Assembly: GCA_946482345.1 (NCBI GenBank)
Contig: CAMLRJ010000253.1
Coordinates: 1 to 5,660 of the forward strand
DNA: 5,660 nt
Direction: 5' to 3'
Source: an uncultured Cellvibrio sp.
GTDB lineage: Bacteria > Pseudomonadota > Gammaproteobacteria > Pseudomonadales > Cellvibrionaceae
Shown: positions 1 to 5,660 of the stretch, one piece after another
Layout of the letters: every line of letters starts with the position of its first letter
Numbering within the stretch: position 1 is the stretch's first letter
Notes under the pieces: generated by a model
Seen by the model: only the letters and a program-made list of their open reading frames with translations
What the model was told of the DNA's origin: nothing
Database searches by the model: none
Program-made: the position numbers and the translations under genes

Positions 1-1794
1 ATCTTTACCATGAATTAGCAGGATCGGTATCTTTACGTTTTCAACCATGCGCGCAGGGGAAGTCTTTTTTAGTTGACCGGAGTCTTCTCCAAATTGTTTG
101 CGTGCGACAGTAGAGTTTACAAAGTTTCTATAACTGTCTTGCATTTTTATCAAATCAGACATACCTGCAAAACTGATTGCACATTGAAATAAATCCGGTG
201 TTTTGGTTGCGCCCATTAATGCCGCATAGCCACCATAACTTGCACCTGCAATACACACGCGTTTGGGGTCAGCAATTTTTTGCTCTACCAAATACTTCAC
301 CGCATCTTCAAGGTCATCCTGCATTTCCAAACCGTAACCACCGACAGCTTTCATCATAAAATCATGACCGTAACCAGATGAGCCCCGGAAGTTTGGTTGA
401 AAAACTACATAGCCTCTATTCGCCATAAATGTGGAAAAAATGTCGAAATCCAAACCGTCTTCGCTCATAGGGCCACCGTGCGGAAAAATGATTGTGGCAG
501 AAGGTTTGGCGGCAAAATTTTTAGGTAAGGACAAATAGCCATCCAATTCCAGGCCATCACGAGCTTTATATTTTCTTAATTCTTTTTTAACCAATATGTC
601 TTCCGTCAAATCGGGATAAGAACTTGCGAGATAGTCCAGTGTTTTTTTATCTCGATCACCAAAATAATAAGTGCCGGGGTTGGTGCTGTTGGATGAGAAC
701 AAAATATATTTTCTGGCATCATCACTCATGCTGATGATGTAGTTGTTGGTTTTCGGCATGGCTTTGTCTATACCTGCCTGGAATGCCTGAAATTCTTTAT
801 TCCAGAAAATACTTTTTGAGCTGCCATCGTTGTAATAAAGGCCAACCACTTCTTTAAGTGCTGTTGAATAAATTAAACGACCGTTAACATCATAATTTTT
901 ATTGCTCAGGATTAATTCTTTCGGAAATCCCGGTTTTGACAAATCCACTTTGAATAATGCCTGGCGCCCTTCATGATCAGCGAAAATAAATAATTCATTT
1001 GAGTTGCTGCCAAATCCGGCGATGCTGATACCGGGTTCATCCAACACCACATACTGCCATGCTGTTGTCCATTTTTCAGTTTTCGGGTCAAGAATTTTGT
1101 AGGTAACTGTTCGTTTTTTTTCATTGTAGGCTTCGCCAACGCGAATAACGCCCTCGCGATCTGCATACCAGGATTTGATCACGTTTGATGATTTTTTGTA
1201 TTTAGACATTCTTCCGTTGTTTACATTTACTTTGTAAACAGTTTGATGCAAAGGAACTTCGCGATCGACACTTACCAATATATGATCAGGATCATCCTGC
1301 ATAAAACTGATGACGTTGTCCTGAAATTGACTCACCCAGCCTGCATCTTCATCAGGCTTAATCAGCACCATCAGTTTCGAATCTTTTTTTGCATCTTTTG
1401 CAAGCAAGCGACTTTGCATGTATTTGGTGCCATTCAGCATGCGGCTGTCAAATCGTGCGCTCATTAAAAGGCGATCATTATTGGCCCATGTCACCCAATT
1501 AAATTTAAATTGTTTGTTGTCGGTTTTAGCGGGATAAAATGATTTGTTGGTGGCCAGATCCATCACCATCACAGCTGTGTCACCACCTATATTTCTTAAT
1601 GCAAGAATATGGGTTCCATCAGGCGATAATTCTATATCTTCTATCGCCGCATCGTTGTAAAAAACTTCCAGAGGTAAAAGCCCGCTGCTGTTAGTTGTTT
1701 CAGTGGCATATGCACCACTGCTGATCACAGAGATTGCCAAAAAGCATAAATGAATAAAACGACAATTGTAGTAGTTGTGAAATCCTGATTGCAT
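1..1794 (-). CDS. Secreted prolyl-oligopeptidase-family (S9) serine peptidase, 3' end beyond window
   Basis: This is a serine peptidase of the S9 alpha/beta-hydrolase family, expected to cleave peptides in the periplasm or outside the cell. The frame is open from the start codon to the left edge (598 codons visible; relatives are usually about 650-700). Residues 1-30 look like a signal peptide: a hydrophobic stretch FIHLCFLAISVI followed by a likely cleavage site after AYA (residue 30). Residues about 31-400 form the beta-propeller-like region, opening with DIELSPDGTHILALR, a typical PD40/WD40-like blade. The hydrolase domain starts near residue 410 (DGLELDGYLSLP) and carries the oxyanion-region motif HGGP (His439) and the nucleophile elbow GASYGG (Ser519). 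The last visible residues are LLIHGKD, so the catalytic Asp, expected one codon later, and the His are outside the window. The start is well fixed: an in-frame stop lies 12 bases upstream, and GAGGA (1804-1808) sits 9 bases before the ATG. It is divergent from trkA. Substrate specificity cannot be read from the sequence. Confidence 0.93.
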   Translation of the reverse strand, partial: MQSGFHNYYNCRFIHLCFLAISVISSGAYATETTNSSGLLPLEVFYNDAAIEDIELSPDGTHILALRNIGGDTAVMVMDLATNKSFYPAKTDNKQFKFNWVTWANNDRLLMSARFDSRMLNGTKYMQSRLLAKDAKKDSKLMVLIKPDEDAGWVSQFQDNVISFMQDDPDHILVSVDREVPLHQTVYKVNVNNGRMSKYKKSSNVIKSWYADREGVIRVGEAYNEKKRTVTYKILDPKTEKWTTAWQYVVLDEPGISIAGFGSNSNELFIFADHEGRQALFKVDLSKPGFPKELILSNKNYDVNGRLIYSTALKEVVGLYYNDGSSKSIFWNKEFQAFQAGIDKAMPKTNNYIISMSDDARKYILFSSNSTNPGTYYFGDRDKKTLDYLASSYPDLTEDILVKKELRKYKARDGLELDGYLSLPKNFAAKPSATIIFPHGGPMSEDGLDFDIFSTFMANRGYVVFQPNFRGSSGYGHDFMMKAVGGYGLEMQDDLEDAVKYLVEQKIADPKRVCIAGASYGGYAALMGATKTPDLFQCAISFAGMSDLIKMQDSYRNFVNSTVARKQFGEDSGQLKKTSPARMVENVKIPILLIHGKD

Positions 1795-1994
1795 TATAAA
1801 AAGTCCTCAATGTTTTCTTTTTTTGATCAACAATAATCCGAATATTGTCGGTCGTCAGCATGATAAATTCATCTTCAAAAATCAATCTCTATCGTGACAA
1901 TTCCGTGGTGTACTTGCGCAGTTAGATTCAGACGCCCATAATCGCGCCCATTAAGCAATTGACATTCTGATGAGCGATCGACAAAGGTCTTTTC
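1795..1994. promoter_or_regulatory. Divergent intergenic region between S9 peptidase and trkA
   Basis: These 200 bases separate two genes that start away from each other, so they should hold both promoters. The ribosome binding sites are visible: GAGGA on the minus strand (1804-1808) for the peptidase, and AAAGG on the plus strand (1983-1987), 7 bases before the trkA ATG. A perfect -35-like TTGACA lies at 1959-1964 on the plus strand, but the bases at the right distance downstream (about 1982-1987) do not resemble a -10 box and overlap the ribosome binding site. I therefore cannot name a promoter with confidence. I see no convincing gene in this spacer: the plus-strand frame from 1860 encodes only 21 residues. 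Confidence 0.4.
1830..1848. repeat. Short inverted repeat, possible operator
   Basis: ACAATA (1830-1835) and TATTGT (1843-1848) form a perfect 6-bp inverted repeat around a 7-base spacer. It lies 36 bases upstream of the peptidase start and about 150 bases upstream of trkA. The size and dyad symmetry fit a binding site for a dimeric regulator, but an AT-rich 6-bp repeat can arise by chance. No T-tract follows, so it is not terminator-like. Confidence 0.2.
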
Positions 1995-3380
1995 ATGAAA
2001 ATTATTATTTTGGGAGCGGGGCAGGTTGGTGGTAGTTTGGCTGAACATTTGGCCAGTGAATCCAACGACATTACAGTAGTGGATACCGACGAAGCGCGTT
2101 TGCGTGAATTGCGGGACCGTTTGGATATTGGTGTGGTGGCGGGCCCTGCGGCGCATCCTGATATTTTGATTCAGGCAGGTATCGAAGATGCTGACATGTT
2201 GGTTGCAGTCACCAGCGATGATGAAATTAATATGGTGGCTTGTCAGGTTGCTTATTGTTTATTTAAAACGCCGACAAAAATTGCGCGGGTGCGTGCAACG
2301 TCTTATCAAAATCATCACCAACTTTTTGATTCGGGTGCAATACCCATAGACGTTATTATCAGCCCCGAGCAATTGGTTTCAGAATATATTTATCGTTTGA
2401 TTGAACAACCCGGTGCTTTGCAAGTATTGGATTTTGCCGATGGCAAAGTGCAATTGGTTGCGGTTAAGGCTTATCACGGTGGTCCGTTAGTGGGTCAGGA
2501 ATTACGTTTTTTGCGTGAGCATATGCCATCGGTTGAAACGCGCGTTGCTGCCATTTATCGTAGAAATCGAGCGATAGTGCCGACAGGCTCAACGGTGATT
2601 GAAGCCGATGATGAAGTATTTTTTATTGCGACACGCGCTGATATCCGCGCGGTCATGAGTGAGCTGCGTCGATTGGAAGTGGCCTATAAACGCATCACGA
2701 TTGCAGGCGGCGGTAATATTGGTTTGCGTTTGGCAAAAATGTTGGAAAATCGTTACAAAGTTCGCGTTATTGAATTTAACAAACAGCGTTGCATTAAATT
2801 ATCAGAGCAACTTGAGCGTGCAGTTGTACTTGAAGGCAGTGCATCGGATAAAGCGTTGCTAATGGAAGAAGGAATAGAAGACACAGATGTTTTTCTTGCG
2901 CTGACCAATGACGATGAAGCCAACATTATGTCGTCGATGTTAGCCAAGCGATTGGGTGCGCGCAAAGTGATGACACTGATCAACAATCCCGCTTATGTGG
3001 ATGTAGTGCAGGGTGGTGACATCGATATTGCAATTTCCCCACAAACGACCACCATTGGCAGTTTGTTAGCGCATGTGCGTCGCGGCGATATTGTGAGCGT
3101 GCATTCGTTGCGTCGCGGCGCGGCTGAAGCAATAGAAATTATTGCGCACGGCGATGCCAAGTCATCGAAAGTTGTCGGTAAAGCACTTGAGGATATAGAC
3201 CTTCCCGAAGGTGCGAATATAGGTGCAATTGTACGAGCGGCTGCAAAAGGCAGTGAAGTATTAATCGCACACGATAATCTGGTGGTACAAAGTGGCGACC
3301 ATCTTATTATTTTCCTGTTACAGAAAAAACATATTCGCGATATAGAAAAATTATTTCAGGTTGGCTTTAGTTTCTTTTAA
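1995..3380 (+). CDS. trkA: Trk system potassium transporter regulatory subunit TrkA
   Basis: TrkA is the cytoplasmic ring-forming subunit that binds NAD+/NADH and nucleotides and gates the TrkH/TrkG potassium channel at the inner membrane. The 461-residue product matches the usual length (458 in E. coli) and has the complete tandem layout: RCK_N about 1-125, RCK_C about 140-225, RCK_N about 233-350, RCK_C about 370-455. The first Rossmann fold has GAGQVG (7-12) with the ribose-binding acidic residue Asp30. The second has GGGNIG (238-243) with Glu260. Family signatures include [46 protein letters not shown] and [16 protein letters not shown], and the C-terminus ends FQVGFSFF. The start follows AAAGG (1983-1987) at 7 bases and begins exactly at the canonical [12 protein letters not shown]. 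In many gammaproteobacteria trkA follows rsmB; here the gene upstream is a divergent peptidase instead. The downstream kinase begins after 26 bases and is probably in the same transcript. No frameshift or missing key residue is seen. Confidence 0.98.
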   Translation: MKIIILGAGQVGGSLAEHLASESNDITVVDTDEARLRELRDRLDIGVVAGPAAHPDILIQAGIEDADMLVAVTSDDEINMVACQVAYCLFKTPTKIARVRATSYQNHHQLFDSGAIPIDVIISPEQLVSEYIYRLIEQPGALQVLDFADGKVQLVAVKAYHGGPLVGQELRFLREHMPSVETRVAAIYRRNRAIVPTGSTVIEADDEVFFIATRADIRAVMSELRRLEVAYKRITIAGGGNIGLRLAKMLENRYKVRVIEFNKQRCIKLSEQLERAVVLEGSASDKALLMEEGIEDTDVFLALTNDDEANIMSSMLAKRLGARKVMTLINNPAYVDVVQGGDIDIAISPQTTTIGSLLAHVRRGDIVSVHSLRRGAAEAIEIIAHGDAKSSKVVGKALEDIDLPEGANIGAIVRAAAKGSEVLIAHDNLVVQSGDHLIIFLLQKKHIRDIEKLFQVGFSFF

Positions 3381-3406
3381 TAACTTATATAACCGAGTGT
3401 GCAAGA

Positions 3407-4774
3407 ATGGAAGACAAAACCCGAATAACACCTAAAAACGAAATGCCCACAGAAATTGCAGTGCCTACAGAGATTGCAACTCGAATTCTTGAACCACAAG
3501 AAAAAACCCGTGTTAACTCTGCTGTAAAATCTGGAAAAAATAACAATCAGGAAGAAAGATTTTTATTGATTGGCGACAAAATCAAACAGCGTTTTATTTT
3601 GGATAGCCTGTTGGGTGAAGGTGGTATGGGAGCCGTTTATCGCGCACTGGATTTGCGTAAGCAGGAAGCCGGTGACCCGCAACCTTATGTGGCGATAAAG
3701 ATTTTAGGTGATGCTTTCAAACGTCACCCGCGTGCGTTAATTACCTTACAGCGCGAAGCGAAAAAAACTCAACAGCTGGCGCATCCCAACATAGTCACTG
3801 TCTATGATTTTGATCGTGATGACGATTTGATTTATCTCACCATGGAAGAACTCAAGGGGCAATCACTGAGTGATTTCCTTAAACACAAGGAAAAAATTGC
3901 AGCATTAAGTTTCAAAGAAAAAACCCAGTTTATTTTGCAAATTGCCCAAGCGCTGGCTTATGCCCATGCAAAAGGTTTGATCCATTCCGATTTAAAACCC
4001 GCTAATATTTTTGTCACCAACGAAGGCACAATCAAAGTGTTGGACTTTGGTATTGCCAGAGCAGCCAATCAGGAAGGTTATCAGGATAATTTTGATGCAG
4101 GTGAATTGGGCGCGCTAACCTATTCTTATGCCAGTTTGGAAATGCTGAATTCGGAATCACCACATCCCAGTGATGATATTTATGCGCTGGGTATAATTGC
4201 TTGCCAGATTTTCGGTGGCAATCATCCTTACGGCGACAGGCCTGCCAACGCCGCATTGAAAGAAAAATTGCACGCTGATGTTCCACCTGTCAGTAATATG
4301 TTGTTGCGGCGTTTGCTGTTGAAATCAGTTGCCTTGCGCCGTGCTGATCGTGTCGCAGATGCAAAATCGTTTATCAGTGGTTTTTATCGAGCAATCAAAG
4401 CTCCTCGTCGGATTTTAATTGGTCTGACACTGATATTAATTATGGGAATCGCCAATTATTTTTATGTGCAAACCATTCAGGTAGAAGAAATTCCATTCGA
4501 CTCTTTAACACTGGATCAGCAACAGCAATTTAAACAGTTTATCAATGAAGGAAATTTGGGTTTATCTCTGGGTGATCTGGAAGGCGCCACCCACAATGCA
4601 AACAAGGCGTTTGCTTTGCACCAAACCCATCCGGATATCAAGAAACTAACAGACAAAATACGCAGCATCATTCAGGAAAATTTTGATAAAGCTGAAACCG
4701 ATGAAGAGAAAGAGTTTTTTAATCATCAATTACAAGCATTAAAACAACATCCTGCGTTTGCGAAAAAGGATTAA
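3407..4774 (+). CDS. Membrane-anchored Hanks-type Ser/Thr protein kinase with helical periplasmic tail
   Basis: This is a eukaryotic-like Ser/Thr kinase of 455 residues. Residues 1-60 form a disordered-looking tail with repeated Thr-Arg-Ile/Val motifs (T5, T25, T34). The kinase domain covers about 60-328: glycine loop GEGGMGAVY (70-78), VAIK with Lys98, probable alpha-C Glu117, catalytic loop HSDLKPAN with Asp195, Lys197 and Asn200, DFG at 213-215, SDDIYALG (255-262), and the late Arg315. Two motifs deviate: HRD is HSD (Ser194) and APE is SLE (243-245), with Glu245 kept. All catalytic residues remain, so an active kinase is expected. Positively charged KAPRR (331-335) precedes a single transmembrane helix at about 336-354. 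About 100 residues follow, probably periplasmic, helical, with one TPR-like stretch (about 384-415). The start has only a weak GAG (3395-3397) as ribosome binding site; the next in-frame ATG (residue 13) has none better. It follows trkA by 26 bases and ends TAATGATAA, with three stops in a row. Substrate and ligand are unknown. Similar kinases occur beside type VI secretion genes, but none are seen here. Confidence 0.93.
   Translation: MEDKTRITPKNEMPTEIAVPTEIATRILEPQEKTRVNSAVKSGKNNNQEERFLLIGDKIKQRFILDSLLGEGGMGAVYRALDLRKQEAGDPQPYVAIKILGDAFKRHPRALITLQREAKKTQQLAHPNIVTVYDFDRDDDLIYLTMEELKGQSLSDFLKHKEKIAALSFKEKTQFILQIAQALAYAHAKGLIHSDLKPANIFVTNEGTIKVLDFGIARAANQEGYQDNFDAGELGALTYSYASLEMLNSESPHPSDDIYALGIIACQIFGGNHPYGDRPANAALKEKLHADVPPVSNMLLRRLLLKSVALRRADRVADAKSFISGFYRAIKAPRRILIGLTLILIMGIANYFYVQTIQVEEIPFDSLTLDQQQQFKQFINEGNLGLSLGDLEGATHNANKAFALHQTHPDIKKLTDKIRSIIQENFDKAETDEEKEFFNHQLQALKQHPAFAKKD
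3446..3481 (+). repeat. Two-copy 18-bp tandem repeat in the kinase N-terminus
   Basis: Two adjacent in-frame 18-base units (3446-3463 and 3464-3481) encode PTEIAV and PTEIAT. They differ at only a few bases (for example GAA versus GAG, and the last codon GTG versus ACT). The repeat sits in the predicted disordered tail ahead of the kinase domain and adds threonines there. It is probably a small in-frame duplication. Confidence 0.6.
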
Positions 4775-4782
4775 TGATAAGC

Positions 4783-4810
4783 GCAATCGCAAAGCAAAAT
4801 GTGCGATTGC
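4783..4810. terminator. Perfect 9-bp hairpin between convergent genes, probable terminator
   Basis: GCAATCGCA (4783-4791) and TGCGATTGC (4802-4810) form a perfect 9-bp stem with a 10-base loop, 8 bases after the kinase stop and 41 bases beyond the stop of the opposing DUF4276 gene. Neither side has a strong T-tract immediately after the stem: the plus side continues AAACACATGG, and the minus side continues GCTTATCATT. A better T-rich run, GCGCTTTTTATTT, lies at 4841-4853 on the plus strand, and its GCGCTT can pair with AAGCGC (4779-4784) as an alternative outer stem. Its position between convergent transcription units supports a bidirectional terminator or a 3'-end stabilising hairpin. Confidence 0.5.
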
Positions 4811-4851
4811 AAACACATGGCATCCGATGAATTGTAAATGGCGCTTTTTAT

Positions 4852-5487
4852 TTAGGATCTTAAATTCAATAATTGGTCATAGAAACCAGTAAAGCTGGGT
4901 GATTTATTTAATTGAATATTCATGTGGGGTGTTATTTTTTTAGCCCACTGACACTTTTCCATTGCGACTCGCCTATCTCTCTTTGGAAGATCCGCTATGT
5001 GACTACCAATGATTCTTGAAAGTAATTCCCACGTGCCGCAAATAGAATCCTGAATATATTGGCTGTAGAGTGCTTGATTAAATGTTGGGTAAGAGTTTTT
5101 AATTGCTTGAGCGTCACCGAGAAACCAAGCTTCCAGTTCTTCTACTGCAAAGCAAAATTTGATTGCCAAGTTGGATTTTTCGGGAATTAACTTTTTTAGC
5201 TCGCTATGAATTTCGTCTTGATCAAGCTTGTCCAAATCTAACAGAACCACTATTACCCTGTTGCTGTCATTGACTTCGGCATATGCAGCAATTTTCATAG
5301 GCAGCTGCCCTAGTAGGGATCTGTCTAGCGGGTTATATGGTTTATTATTGCTTGGTATTGATCCAATTCCTTGGTGCTTATGGATTTTCCACGTGTTGCC
5401 CTCGCCGTACGAACCTAAAATTTTAGGCATCAGAATAGATAATGTTGTGAGCTCGCATTGACCTTCAACTAATATTTCAAAGTGCAT
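4852..5487 (-). CDS. DUF4276 family TOPRIM-like protein, partner of the adjacent ATPase
   Basis: This 211-residue protein matches what I know of the DUF4276 (RloG-like) family. It opens with ILVEGQCE (Glu8 and Glu12), resembling the TOPRIM/OLD-type N-terminal acidic motif. A hydrophobic strand then leads into LLDLDKLD with Asp84 and Asp86, the DxD pair expected for metal binding. The most diagnostic segment is AVEELEAWFLGD (114-125), the family's E-x-EAW-x-x-x-D signature. The C-terminal third is basic and helical (PKRDRRVAMEKCQWAKK) and could contact nucleic acid. No signal peptide or membrane segment is seen, so it should be cytoplasmic. The ATG lies 5 bases after the ATPase stop, and its likely ribosome binding site AGGA (5498-5501) lies inside the end of the ATPase gene, so the two are almost certainly co-translated. 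Family knowledge suggests a metal-dependent nuclease or related enzyme controlled by the ATPase, as in two-gene defence modules. Activity is inferred, not shown. Length is usual for the family and the frame is intact. Confidence 0.82.
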   Translation of the reverse strand: MHFEILVEGQCELTTLSILMPKILGSYGEGNTWKIHKHQGIGSIPSNNKPYNPLDRSLLGQLPMKIAAYAEVNDSNRVIVVLLDLDKLDQDEIHSELKKLIPEKSNLAIKFCFAVEELEAWFLGDAQAIKNSYPTFNQALYSQYIQDSICGTWELLSRIIGSHIADLPKRDRRVAMEKCQWAKKITPHMNIQLNKSPSFTGFYDQLLNLRS

Positions 5488-5492
5488 TCTTG

Positions 5493-5660
5493 TTAGATCC
5501 TGCTGTCAATATGATCGCTATACCATAGACTTCCAAGGGTTAACCCTTGATTGACCATTTCTACAACTTCTTGAACATCAGATGCTCTCGTTATTTTTGA
5601 AAAGCCATCATTTTGCTTTTCAAGTATCCAAACTTCAGAAGGGTTTAGCTCGTCTATTAG
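5493..5660 (-). CDS. C-terminus of an AAA/ABC-type ATPase (AAA_21-like), 5' part beyond window
   Basis: The last 55 codons of a gene entering from the right edge are visible, ending in TAA at 5493-5495. The peptide begins LIDELNPSEVWILEKQNDG, continues through FSKITRASDVQEVV and ends LGSLWYSDHIDSRI. This matches the tail of RecF/OLD-like AAA_21 ATPases: the segment after the H-loop (usually T-H-S-P followed by L-hydrophobic-D, then P-E-x-V), an acidic K/N-D-G turn, and a closing LGxLW motif. Walker A, Walker B, signature motif and H-loop histidine would all lie outside the window, so ATPase activity is inferred. The stop codon is 5 bases from the DUF4276 start, and the last codons carry that gene's ribosome binding site. 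Such ATPases paired with TOPRIM-like proteins usually act as sensors or clamps that control the partner. Its total length and any fused N-terminal domain are unknown. Confidence 0.75.
   Translation of the reverse strand, partial: LIDELNPSEVWILEKQNDGFSKITRASDVQEVVEMVNQGLTLGSLWYSDHIDSRI

Noticed and set aside
177..1467. Short open frames on the plus strand (177-359, 1243-1467) and on the minus strand out of register (912-1166)
   Set aside because: They lie inside the S9 peptidase gene, whose continuous minus-strand frame carries clear family motifs. Their own translations show no recognisable domain and have unnatural composition.
1959..1987. TTGACA as the -35 box of a trkA promoter
   Set aside because: At 16-18 bases downstream there is no -10-like hexamer, and that position overlaps the ribosome binding site, leaving almost no leader.
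1700..2156. Minus-strand frames at 1700-1885 and 1875-2156
   Set aside because: The first overlaps the peptidase signal-peptide region in another frame, and the second is largely antisense to the conserved start of trkA. Neither has a convincing ribosome binding site or domain.
3361..3393. Kinase promoter from TTGGCT (3361-3366) and TATATA (3386-3391)
   Set aside because: The spacer would be 19 bases, the -35 is weak and lies in the trkA coding end, and the transcript leader would be under 10 bases. Co-transcription with trkA is simpler.
4032..4286. Minus-strand frame of 84 codons inside the kinase gene
   Set aside because: It is antisense to the conserved activation segment and following helices of the kinase and has no family resemblance.
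5228..5461. Plus-strand frame of 77 codons opposite the DUF4276 gene
   Set aside because: It is antisense to the conserved DxD region. Its hydrophobic look comes from the complementary strand of an ordinary coding region.
5630..5660. LIDEL at the right edge read as a Walker B motif
   Set aside because: The residues that follow (NPSEVWILEK, then a D-G turn and LGSLW) match the segment after the H-loop in RecF/OLD-like ATPases. Only about 50 residues remain before the stop, too few for a domain continuing from Walker B.
1..5660. CRISPR array, tRNA, rRNA, insertion-sequence ends or integrase attachment site
   Set aside because: No regularly spaced repeats, cloverleaf-like sequence, transposase fragment or terminal inverted repeats were seen on either strand.

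Overview
The window looks like chromosomal DNA of a gammaproteobacterium of moderate GC content. The best indicator is a full-length double-RCK TrkA that closely follows the E. coli pattern. A Hanks-type Ser/Thr kinase of the proteobacterial kind and a secreted S9 peptidase fit a marine or soil gammaproteobacterium, for example a relative of Cellvibrio or Saccharophagus. That taxonomic guess is inference; no rRNA or other marker gene is present.

Layout, left to right. (1) Positions 1-1794, minus strand: an exported prolyl-oligopeptidase-family (S9) serine peptidase, cut by the left edge just before its expected catalytic Asp and His. (2) Positions 1795-1994: a 200-bp divergent intergenic region with the ribosome binding sites of both flanking genes and one short inverted repeat. 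(3) Positions 1995-3380, plus strand: trkA, the NAD(H)-binding regulatory subunit of the Trk potassium transporter. (4) Positions 3407-4774, plus strand, 26 bp after trkA: a membrane-anchored Ser/Thr protein kinase with a cytoplasmic catalytic domain, one transmembrane helix and a small helical periplasmic tail. It is probably co-transcribed with trkA. (5) Positions 4775-4851: a short convergent spacer with a 9-bp perfect hairpin, probably a terminator. (6) Positions 4852-5660, minus strand: a tightly packed two-gene unit. It consists of the last 55 codons of an ATPase, apparently of the AAA/ABC (RecF/OLD-like) type, and a complete DUF4276 (TOPRIM-like) protein starting 5 bp after the ATPase stop.

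The right-hand pair is the part most likely to belong to an accessory system. An ABC-type ATPase next to a small TOPRIM-like partner is the layout of several phage-defence modules (PARIS and AbiL-like pairs), and this one lies at the edge of an apparently ordinary housekeeping segment. The trkA-kinase pair is the other point of interest. The kinase has unusual catalytic-loop and activation-segment residues (HSD for HRD, SLE for APE) and an N-terminal tail rich in Thr-Arg-Ile/Val motifs, and its position suggests, without proving, a link between kinase signalling and potassium uptake.
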